Assembly (NCBI GenBank): GCA_015146655.1
Contig: VKHL01000008.1
Span: 186,001 to 250,000, forward strand
Length of the DNA: 64,000 nt
DNA from: Ochromonas danica
Lineage: Eukaryota; Sar; Chrysophyceae; Chromulinales; Chromulinaceae
Reading direction: 5' to 3'
The notes beneath the pieces were generated by a model. That model saw nothing but the letters and a program-made list of their open reading frames with translations. It searched no databases and was not told the DNA's origin. A program made the translations under genes and the position numbers. Shown one piece after another: positions 42,427 through 51,590 of this stretch. Each line of letters begins with the position of its first letter. Position 1 is the first letter of the stretch.

Positions 42427-43729
42427 ATGGGGCGTTCAACAACAGTGAAACAACAACAACCCACTCAGCCAGCAGCTCCAGCGCCTGTCAAGGGACCAGC
42501 TGCCGCTCCTGTGGAAGAGGACCTCTACACTTCTACTTTGTCTGTTGAAGAGAAAGTAGCCATTGCCTTGACTGTGGGCGAGGAGGCCTTGACTGTGGAG
42601 GAGCTCAGAGGACTCTTCACTGCCAAGCCGCACCCCATCGTATACGATGGCTTCGAGCCTTCTGGCAGAATGCACATTGCACAGGGTGTGCTTAGAGCCA
42701 TTAATGTGAACAAGCTGACCTCCACCGGCTGCTTGTTCAAGTTCTGGGTGGCGGATTGGTTCGCCCAGCTGAACAACAAGATGGACGGCGATCTCAAGAA
42801 GATTCGCGTGGTGGGACAGTATATGATTGAGATTTGGAAAGCCATTGGTATGGATATGCGTAACGTTCGTTTCCTTTGGGCTTCTGACGAGATCAACGCC
42901 CACGCGGAGGAGTATTGGTCGCTGGTCATGGACATCGCGCGCCTCAACAGTCTCAACCGCATTCAACGCTGCTGCACGATTATGGGACGCAAAGATTCTG
43001 ATGAGATGTCTGCTGCACAAATCTTCTATCCATGCATGCAATGCGCGGATGTCTTCTTCCTCAAGGCGGACATCTGCCAGCTGGGCATGGATCAACGCAA
43101 AGTCAACATGTTGGCCAGGTAATAGATAGCACAGTGTCAAACAATTGAGACAGACAGCGTCATCTGCTCTACCACTGACTAACTCTTTCGTCTTGTGCCT
43201 AATAGAGAATATGCAGAAGATAAGAAGAAGAGGTTCAAGCCTGTCATTATTTCCCATCACATGCTCATGGGTCTGAAAGAAGGACAAGAGAAGATGTCGA
43301 AAAGTGATCCTGACTCGGCCATCTTCATGGAAGATACCGCTGATGATGTGAAGCGTAAGATCAAGAAGGCCTATTGCCCTCCTCAGGTAGCAGAGAAGAA
43401 TCCTATTTTGGACTATGCTAACCATATTGTCTTGGGATTCCATGGCAAGATTGCCATCAAGACTGAGACTGTAAGCATGTTCTCTTGATCAACTGCGTCT
43501 ATTCTGCTCTCACTCATGTTACCTCGCTTATGTCCAGGAGGAGTTGGAGTATACGGAATATGCTCCTCTGGAAGCTGACTACATATCAGGCAAGATCCAC
43601 CCTGGCGACCTCAAGGCTTCCGTCACTGAGGCCATCAATCGAATTCTTGAGCCCGTGCGCCAGCATTTCTCACAAGGAGAACCTAAAGCTTTGTTGGAGA
43701 AGGTCAAGAAGTTCAAAGTCACTCGTTAA
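42427..43729 (+). CDS. YARS: Tyrosyl-tRNA synthetase, cytosolic type
   Basis: Charges tRNA-Tyr for cytosolic translation. Three exons, 42427-43118, 43206-43470 and 43538-43729, give 382 aa. Class Ic features are YDGFEPSGRMHIAQG (HIGH-type motif at residues 83-86), FWVADWFAQLNNKM, the MGRKDSDEMSAAQIFYPCMQ block and GLKEGQEKMSKSDP (KMSKS at 260-264). The sequence belongs to the archaeal/eukaryotic branch. The N-terminal 30 residues are a Gln/Pro/Ala-rich extension. The EMAPII-like C-terminal domain found in animal TyrRS is absent, as in fungi and many protists. The codon usage is more G/C-rich at third positions than neighbours, which fits high expression. Confidence 0.93.
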
Positions 43730-43946
43730 TAAACCGCGTGTGCATTTGATTATTATCGTATGGAGAGAGGCTTCTCCAACTGTTACCAGTTAATGAACTT
43801 GAGTTGCCCATTATTGTGCACTGCCTTAGAATGGTTGCTGTGACTCTTTCCTGTGCCTCATAGCCACAGCATTAGCAATCACAACGTGTCAGCTCAAGTG
43901 CAATACCACACAACATTACGTTCCGGCTATTCGCACAATTGGCAGT

Positions 43947-45711
43947 CTAGCATTCCACCTCAACAGCATTTGCCAATGAAAAAGAAACTAAACTAGCTCG
44001 CATAGTCAGAAGAATGGAGGTGTTGGTGTTGTGCGTCTCTCTGCGGTAGCATTTACCAGCCAATCCACACCAACGAGTTGGTTTGAAGAGTTCGAAATAA
44101 TCGCCATTGAAGAGATGCAAACCTCCCATCTGCAGTGATGGTGACCATTTGAGCGTGTCTTGAAATAGTTCAGAGGCCACCACATCTGCTGATTCTTCAA
44201 TTCGTCTCAAGGAAAAGAACTGCAACCTCGTCAGTCTTGCAAGAGCACGAATTGAATTGATTCCTGCGAAGGGAATGTCCAAGCACACCAAAGTTTGGCA
44301 TGCTTGGATCATGGCACAAATAGCCTCGTCACTAAACAGTGCCTTCTCATCTTTGTTATACGATAAGAAACTGGTTTGCGCTGGTCTCTTAGTGTGAATC
44401 ACCAACTCTTTCAAAGCTGATCCATGCTGGGCGATTGCCTGCAACACTCTGTCCGAGACAGAAGAGTTTCCAAGAAACACACTCAATTTGACCAAACAAC
44501 AACACATCTTCATTAACTCTTGGAACAATTCGTCATTGACTGAAGGGAGGCGAACCATCAAATCGACTAAATAAGGATGCAAATGTTCAATTAGAAGACT
44601 AAAGACGTCATTCTCCATATACACCCCAGAGGTAGTGATTGTCAATGTGTAGCCTTGACGCAAGACAAACAATAAGCAATGAATCCAGTCTTCTTCGAAA
44701 GGCAAATCTCCACAACAGCTGAGGATCACGTGTCGTCGTTCAGCAATCGACTCGAAACACTCCCAAATCCAAAGTTTGTAACTGAGGCAACGATCGGTAA
44801 AGTGAAGAGAAACGAAGAGATGCACGTATGCGATCTAACAATGCATGACCAACTTTCATCTTTAGTGATTTCAGATGAACACAATGGTTTCGCACGGTGT
44901 CGAGTATTTCGTTGGCACCTGTCCAGTCTAGCGGAAGGTCTTCAATGTGTAAGTGCTCTAGCATGATGCCGTTAGAGGACAAGTATCTCAACAAAAGATA
45001 CTGCCGAAGAGATGATGACAAGGCGAGGCCATCCAAAGACAATCTTCGCAGGCGAACGTCTTCTTCCTCCAGCCAGCACAGCACATCCCCGGCCACGCCA
45101 GACACACAGCCACTCACCTTCACCTCTTTCAACGAAGTCTTATATCTCTGAAGGAAACTCTTCACGCCAACATCACATTGTTGTGGGTCAAGTCCGCGGA
45201 ATTCCAAGGCAGTCAAGCATGAGACGTGCTGGTTGACGGCAGAGAAGACCTCGTCGAGGCGGGAGTGAGTGTGGCAGACCTTCAGACTTTGCAGACGAAC
45301 ACAACGGTCCAGAAAGGAAGGCAAGGTGTCTTCAAGAGGCTGTACAGAGTCTCTCTCACCACTGCCTTCTTCATCGTCTTCTTGATAGATGACAACGTCA
45401 CGAATCGCCGTGTAGGCTTTATCAACGAGTGAACGGAATGATTCCAAGCGAGAGAGATTGAGTGGGAAGACGTGCAATAAGATGTGACGGTGGAGGATCC
45501 AGCGGATGTATCGCGTGAAGGCGCTGCCCTTGGCGAAGGAAAGGCCTAACGGGTCGATGGCGGCGTCTGACCAGGTCATCTCCTTCAAGACTGCCAACCA
45601 CTCGCCGCGACTCCTGCCTAGAGAGGCAACATCCCACTGGGAGATATCTTTCCATTCCAGCCATTCCTTTATGATACAATGAAGAACATCTTTCTCCAAC
45701 CTCCAGATCAT
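43947..45711 (-). CDS. Leucine-rich-repeat / F-box-like protein, 574 aa
   Basis: Two exons assigned, 45711-44759 and 44718-43947. The N-terminus (VLHCIIKEWLEWKDISQWDVAS) resembles an F-box-type helical motif. The rest has irregular leucine-rich repeats such as LKEVKVSGCVSG, LRRLSLDGLALS, LEHLHIEDLPLD and LKELVIHTK, of the RNI/F-box LRR type. Such proteins often select substrates for SCF ubiquitin ligases; no partner is visible here. The two halves lie in different frames. A 40-nt GT-AG intron joins them in frame and in register with an LRR, but it would be the shortest intron in the window, so a frameshift is an alternative. Confidence 0.72.
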
Positions 45712-46422
45712 CCGAGAGAGAACTGGACAGTCTAGACATAGGATGCAAAACTCGCAATCTTCTCGATCAGAACCCGCTAAAATAGCCTTTCAAGTCGAGG
45801 TTTCGCAGCCAATCTTGATCATGTTGACAATGATGTGAATAATCAATAATGAGAGTCTTATCAAGACTCATCGTGAGTCCATTGCAGTAGCTGTTAAAAT
45901 ATGAACCAGTTGGGCTGCTATGAAGTATAGACAGACAGCCTCCTTCCCGTTCACTTGGTGTTTGATCACGACAACTCCCTCCAGACCTTTCAGACAAGAA
46001 GCAGAGAATGTTGTCTAGACTATGTGAGACCTGCTTTGGTGGGTGTTGTTGGGAGATGAGGTTTGGTCTTTAAGGTAGACACTCTGGATGTAGGAGACAC
46101 TTGATTTCTGCTGTATTCGCCATGCTCAGCAATAATTAGATCTGCTCCACAGCAAGCACTAGCTCCAGCAGGAATTGGGATAACTAGTGGGTGGAGCAAT
46201 GGTGGAAATAGCGGCGGCTAACCCTAACCCTAACCCTGCACTTCCCCAGGTAGGCAACAGTATTGATGATTGCCAAGGGATGTGTTGTGGTGCTCTGCTA
46301 GCATAAAGGAAAGAGGAAATATAAGCTGCTGCATCTGCTAAATTAGTTTGTTAAATTCCAGCTGAACACATGGATAGTTGGCTCAAGGTGTCTCACCATG
46401 AGACGTTAAGAAACAGCACATA
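45712..46422. other. Intergenic region with telomere-type repeat
   Basis: 711 bp between two minus-strand genes. It includes three TAACCC units at 46219-46236. Besides the LRR gene promoter and the 3' end of the next gene I see nothing coding. Confidence 0.5.
46219..46237 (+). repeat. Interstitial telomere-type repeat (TAACCC)3
   Basis: Three perfect TAACCC units plus one T, flanked by GGCGGC and GCACTTCC. TTAGGG is the telomere unit of stramenopiles and many other eukaryotes. Its position inside a gene-rich region suggests a healed break, an old chromosome end, or a regulatory telobox-type site. Confidence 0.85.
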
Positions 46423-47019
46423 TTAACCTTCTCTCTTATGCTTTCTCTGGGTGCTACGACCAGCATTAGAGCGGCCAGGTCCGTGCAGCAGACAAAGCAG
46501 CAGTAAGAGAGGTACCGCGATGAGTACCAGGGAAGTCTCCACTGTGCCCACTTCCACTCTCAACACCTTCTTCATCAGCGTTAGCAGATCATATCCAAGA
46601 GGATTGAACTGCTTCCCAGTGAGAGCCAGGGACCAGATCGTCGCAGTCTCCATGGCATGCGCCGCGACGATACACAGCCATGGCCCCCACCCTCCTTCAC
46701 TCGTCGCGAAGGAGAGACGAAGCAGACCTAGGAAACAGGTGCATGTGCACAGGAGTAGCCTGACTTGTCTGTCTTCCAGATAAAGCGCTGGATAGAGTGC
46801 TTGCTTGTATCGCAAAGCGCGGAATTGAACAGCGTGGGTTTCTTCACTTTGAGCGATGAGGAAGATCTCAAGGGCGGCGTAGAGCTCGAAGCCTCCCAGT
46901 AGGAAAAGCAGTCGGCGAGTACAGAGCCTTAGAAGTCCCTCACTGCCGCCTCCTCGTGGGCGACCACGAGTCTCATGAGTCTCAATCAGGTTAGTCTTGG
47001 ACAGCTTCTCTTGGACCAT
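46423..47019 (-). CDS. Four-helix membrane protein, paralog a (198 aa)
   Basis: Intronless. It has about four hydrophobic helices: LLFLLGGFELYAALEIFLI, LLLCTCTCFLGLLRLSF, WLCIVAAHAMETATIWSLAL and TSLVLIAVPLLLLLCLLHG. The loop motif GGWGPWLC and HA.ET are shared with its neighbour at 47343. The N-terminal 28 residues are hydrophilic and the tail is strongly basic (QRKHKREG), suggesting a cytosolic ER-type C-terminus. The helix arrangement with an Arg-rich second helix and an HxxE-like third helix is loosely like Erg28-type ER scaffold proteins, but the similarity is too weak to name. I do not recognise it with certainty. Confidence 0.72.
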   Translation of the reverse strand: MVQEKLSKTNLIETHETRGRPRGGGSEGLLRLCTRRLLFLLGGFELYAALEIFLIAQSEETHAVQFRALRYKQALYPALYLEDRQVRLLLCTCTCFLGLLRLSFATSEGGWGPWLCIVAAHAMETATIWSLALTGKQFNPLGYDLLTLMKKVLRVEVGTVETSLVLIAVPLLLLLCLLHGPGRSNAGRSTQRKHKREG

Positions 47020-47342
47020 TGCGATGTGTGCAGCGCAGGGGATTGAGCACAGCGCGCCAACTCATTTTACCACATTTTACCATCTGAGACCTGGTAGTGT
47101 AGGAACCTGCTCTGCTTCTCATTAGCTCATTAGTATTTCGTTAATTGCTTTGATCAACAGAGAAAGAATCCGTTAGAATCACTTCTCAAATAGCTCTATA
47201 ACTATAACTCAAAGACTCCTAACATCAGACAAACAAACACAGAAGGCCTTGGGATAGAAGAGCTAATTAAACTTGACACCCCACACAAACAACCACTTTC
47301 AAGATTTAGAGCTGGCACTAAAAGGAGCTCGCCTTTCCCTTT
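47020..47342. promoter_or_regulatory. Promoter region of paralog a with TTTTACCA repeat
   Basis: 323 bp. At 47065-47082, 46 bp upstream of the paralog a start, TTTTACCA occurs twice, separated by CA. A matching element occurs upstream of paralog b. Confidence 0.5.
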
Positions 47343-47834
47343 CTATTGATCCTTCACCTTCTTCTTGTCTTTCTTAAATGAAGATGGTCCGTGCAGGAGG
47401 GAGACGAGGAGCAGGACTGGGACCACAAGCAGGATGGGTCGACTCTCTTTCGTGCCCACCTCACCGGAAACCACTTTCGCTATAAGAGTGGTGAGATCAT
47501 AATGCTGAGGGTTGAAATGGTCGCCTCTGAGTGCCAGGGTCCACATGAAGATTGTCTCTGAAGCGTGGGTGGCCACGAGGCAGAGCCAGGGTCCCCACCC
47601 CCCACCACTGAGTGAGAAAGAGATGCGAAGCAGGCCTAGAAAGACAGTGAAAATGCAAAGCAAATATCGGCTAAGCTCATCGAGCAGGAAGTGGTTGGGA
47701 TAGAGGCTATGCTTGACAAGCAATGTGCTCTGAAGGGCCTCAGGACTGGCCAGAAGCAGCTCGGCCACGATGTAGAACTCAAAGAATCCCAGAAAAATAA
47801 TTGCTTTTCGAAGTAAGGAACGAAGCACTGACAT
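47343..47834 (-). CDS. Four-helix membrane protein, paralog b (163 aa)
   Basis: Starts at the ATG at 47834; two upstream in-frame codons lack an ATG. Intronless. It shares with paralog a the order and spacing of four helices and several motifs: FELYAALEIFLIA versus FEFYIVAELLLAS, FLGLLR(L/I)SF, GGWGPWLC, HA.ET...W(S/T)LAL, FNP..YDL.TL, VGT.E and LLHGP. The C-terminus is Lys-rich (KKDKKKVKDQ). The pair is a local tandem duplication that has diverged well beyond the 1-14 kb array. Function unknown. Confidence 0.75.
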   Translation of the reverse strand: MSVLRSLLRKAIIFLGFFEFYIVAELLLASPEALQSTLLVKHSLYPNHFLLDELSRYLLCIFTVFLGLLRISFSLSGGGWGPWLCLVATHASETIFMWTLALRGDHFNPQHYDLTTLIAKVVSGEVGTKESRPILLVVPVLLLVSLLHGPSSFKKDKKKVKDQ

Positions 47835-47932
47835 CACCAACAGAATGTATAGTATAGACTATAGTCTAGACAAATACGAATTGTAACACCAACCTCCGAC
47901 CAAAAACATCAACCAGGAAGGTGGTAAATCTA

Positions 47933-47950
47933 TTTTACCACATGGTAAAA
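47933..47950. promoter_or_regulatory. Inverted repeat TTTTACCA-CA-TGGTAAAA
   Basis: A perfect 8-bp inverted repeat with a 2-bp spacer, located 99 bp upstream of paralog b (-) and 120 bp upstream of the TIR-TPR gene (+). Further GGTAAA half-sites flank it. Shape and placement suit a dimeric transcription-factor site in a divergent promoter. Confidence 0.5.
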
Positions 47951-48069
47951 CCAGGCTTTACCTCCCCACTGTCTTGGATTTTCTTGTTTTGGGCATTGAA
48001 TTTGCACAGGCAACAAGAATAAGTTAGATTGGGAATCAAGAAAGAGTGAGAGAAAATAAGTCTGCCTTC

Positions 48070-51000
48070 ATGTCACAGTGCAAACTATTTGATCTTGACG
48101 AAGTGGATGTGGATCGCTTTCGAGAGGTCTTTTCCCATCATTTGGACGAGAAGGTCTTGTTCGATGGGGGAGTGAAGCAGGAAGACTTGGTGGAGTTGGT
48201 AGGGAGCGCGGACTGCTTCCTCTCGTACTGTTCTGCTAATGACCAACTCGGCAGAGACACTAATAAACGCGCCGATCAAGTGGTTGAAGGATTGAAAAGC
48301 CGTGGTTTGATCACGTGGTCTGACTGCCTGCAGCAACAGCAACACAGTGACGACAACAATGACCCTGCCACACTGTCACGTCGTGTGAGGCACAGTCGCT
48401 ACCTCGTCATCCTCTTAACAGAGAAGTACTTGACCTTCCTTTACCAAGAGAGCTCTCCTCTTTCCTTTGTGTGGGAGGCGTTTGAAGGGTCATCATCGTC
48501 ATCATCCGCTACAGCAGCAGGCAAGGCAGTCCTGGTGCTCTTCGAGCCTTCTCTGCTGCAAGATCCCAACCGATGGAAGTCTCTCTTGAGACCTGAGCAT
48601 CAACCTCTTGTCATGGATGGGACCTCTGATACAGACAAAGTAGTTGACTATCTTGTCCAAGAAGTGGTACTGAGTGGGTCTTTGAGGAGTCGAGCACAAC
48701 GTCTTGTGGATGATGGCCATGCCTACCCCTTCACGACTTGTCAGACCGACTATGACCATCGAATTGCTCGTATCAATCAGTGTATCATTAGTAAGGAAAC
48801 CGAGAGGGCCATTGAGGAGCTGACTCGCCTATCACAACAGACCTCGGCGTTGCCTGAAGAGGTTCGCGTCTACCACACTCGTGCCATTCTTCAAGAGCAG
48901 TCTCGCCGACTCTTGGAGGCCATTGAAGATGAAACCCGAGTAGTCAATATGTCTCCGCAGTTTGGCTCGGCACGGATTCATAGAGCTCGTCTGAATCGGT
49001 CACTGGGTAATTATATGTCTGCGTTACGTGACTATTATTTTGCCGCGTATCTGTATAGCCCCGAGGCGTTTGAGGAAAAATATGGAAAAGAATGGGAAGA
49101 AGTAGAAAAGCGCCAAACTGAGTCATTGGCGACTACTTTAATGCATCAAATGGATCCTCCTTTAGAGTCCGCGTCGGATGGATCGGAAGACAATAGCGCC
49201 TCCATTGAAGTCACCTATCCCTCGAAAGCCACGATTCGCCAGGCATTGGAAGTATACATGCTACCATGGACGTGGAAAGGAGGGAATGATAACGCGGTGG
49301 GTCGGAGGGAGCTCTTAGCTTCTTTCGCCGCAGCTCGTGTAGCTTGTCCTGACACATTGTCATCTGCTGCGAATACCCCCCAAGATCTGGAGAAAGTGGT
49401 AACAGTTCTATCGCGCGGAGTTAACCTTGTGCGTGGAATTTTACGTGAAGGTGATGCGTTGTTAGCATTTCGCTTCTTGAAAGAGCTCGTTCAGCCTGCC
49501 ACAGTTTTGAGAGCATCGCTACCGTCCATTGACGCTGTGAGCTCTTTGTCCAGTTCTGTGACAGATGCACTCGCCGCCTATGGCGACTTGGTCATCTTTG
49601 AGAAGCAAATGGCTGGCCACCTTTCAGCGGCAAAGAAGATTTGCGAGCAGGGATGGAAGGAATTGGTTTCCTTGTCTTCCTCTGACGCATCTCGGAGGCG
49701 AGATTATTTAGCTGTCTGTCTGGCAGTCAAGTGGGCTGCAATATGCGATGAAAGCGGGGAGAAGGATCAAGCTATCTTAGTTATTGAAGATGCTTGCCGT
49801 CACTTTCAAAGCCTTGGGTCATCCTCTCCAGATGCAAGCCTGCAGCGAGCATGGTTGCAATTCCACAGTATTTCCCTTCATCGAGACCATGAACACCAAC
49901 ATTTGAGTGAAGAGGAGGAACAGCTGAGAGATCTCCAGCATATTCTGGAAATCACAGGTGAGGTTTCCTTTGAATGTTTGCTTAGTGTACCATCTGTTTT
50001 GATTGCTAATGCGTTTGGGATACCAGGTGAACTGCAAGTTAGAGAGAAGATGTTAAAAGACGATGCTAACGCTGATATTGATTTGATTGTGGAGGGCGCG
50101 AAGGTGCTTCGATTCCACACTCTTCTAGAGTTGTATCAAATCGATCCTCGCTCGACGTATTTGGAGCAGGCGGAGAATCTCTTTGTTTTCCACGATCTCC
50201 TCCTTTCTGCAAGATTATCAGCAGTCTTGGATAACCAAGACTATGAAGAAGCTCAGCACTTGGTGGATAGCTATCATAGTCACTATGGCGAGGCAGCCGA
50301 TGCAGACTATTTGCTTGTCATGCAGACGCACATCTTCACTGCCAGAGCACTCGAAGACTTGGCAAAAGAAGGGTCGACAACAGCATTAGGGGCGGATGGA
50401 GAACAACCTGAGACAGTTCGACGTGCCTGTGAATACTTCGAAGATGTTCTCAAAAAGCGTTCAGACTTGGCGCCTTTGGAAGTGTACTACCATTATGCTC
50501 GTCTTCAAGAGGCTCGAGGAGAGCTGAGACTTGCAGTGGAACTGTCTCATGCAGCTGTGTCACTTGTTCATTTGCGGAGCGATGCTATTGCCCTCGCCCA
50601 GGTAAGTTTATAAGTTGATATTTATGACGGGGTTTGTTAACTAACTTCTGTGTTATGTACATTGATCAGCTGATCACCAGAGTTGAAGCTCAACTGGCAG
50701 CTGAGCAAGAGTATCTATTCGCTACTGCCGCTCCTCCCATTACCTCTGTAGAGAGTACATTGGTCGATGATGGTGACGATGGAGGAAATGCCAAATATAT
50801 GCCCTTGGAGAGCTTCCTTTCTTTCATGCATACTCTGTCCGCTGCGGTTCTTGCACGAACAGCGGAATACGCTGCTGCATATGTGGATCAACATGGCTAT
50901 CCGCGCTCGGAAGAAAGCAAGCATTCTTTCCAAGAGGGGTTATTGGCTGCTTGTGATGGGTAAGCTTCTACCTATTATGTACCAATCTTTCCGAGGACCT

Positions 51001-51249
51001 TCTCTTGATGAGATGTGAAATAGGATTGAAAAGCAACTGCTGGAGCAGAAGGGTCTCTCTTCAGCAGAGATGCAACGTCTCATTCGTCATTATCAAGATA
51101 GCTCTGATGAGCTGCGGCGAATAATGGGCAACATGCAGGTAGGAGGGAGCTGGGGATCGATAGGTTCTTATTCTAACAAATCTGTTGTACCTTGTGTTTA
51201 GATTGAGAGCTACTTCATCCTTCAAAGCCACGGTATCGCCTTCTCTTAA
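48070..51249 (+). CDS. TIR domain-TPR protein, 994 aa
   Basis: Four exons: 48070-50601, 50670-50959, 51024-51138 and 51202-51249. The start is the ATG at 48070; upstream in-frame codons lack an ATG. The TIR domain is at residues about 46-165: DCFLSYCSANDQLGRD (strand A and BB-loop region), a second strand at SRGLITWSD, RYLVILLTEKYL, and SFVWEAFEG with a candidate catalytic Glu (W135-E136), then KAVLVLFEP. Many TIR domains cleave NAD+; activity is not proven here. A Gln-rich loop and a poly-Ser loop interrupt the fold. Residues about 230-330 contain TPR-like helices (SARIHRARLNRSLGNYMSALRDY), and the remaining 650 residues are alpha-helical repeats. It is a plausible innate-immune or signalling scaffold, like TIR proteins common in stramenopiles. 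Confidence 0.82.
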
Positions 51250-51590
51250 AACCAAATGCTCATCAGGAGAATTTTGTGATGCAGGTTTCATGTTGTATGA
51301 ATTGTGATAGACTAATCAGTTAACATAAATTGTCTCTTCTTTGAGATTCCTTGTATTTCTGGTGTTGTGTGGTTTGGGAAATTGTGTGTGTCAATATCAT
51401 CAACCAAGCGATCGAAAACGCTCACGAACTTCTTAAGGTACAAAGCGCTCTGCACCCCTTTGCTCTATTCACCCTCGGTACCAGTTAGTTCAAAGATATC
51501 ATCCCCAACAGAAGCGAAGTGCGTGAGTCACCAGAGCAAAAGAACTCAGCTCAAGCTGATTTTAAAAGTAGCTCGCTATTGGTGTGGTCA
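51250..51590. other. Convergent intergenic region
   Basis: 341 bp between the stops of the TIR-TPR gene (+) and the PPR-like gene (-). A 75-codon ORF here has no protein-like feature. Nothing else seen. Confidence 0.5.

Noticed and set aside
46219-46237. A true chromosome end at the telomere-type repeat
   Set aside because: Only three units, with unique sequence and genes on both sides.
50634-50669. Translation of the TIR-TPR gene through its first intron
   Set aside because: The frame ends at once after GTAAGT. The CAG acceptor at 50669 restores a long helical frame.
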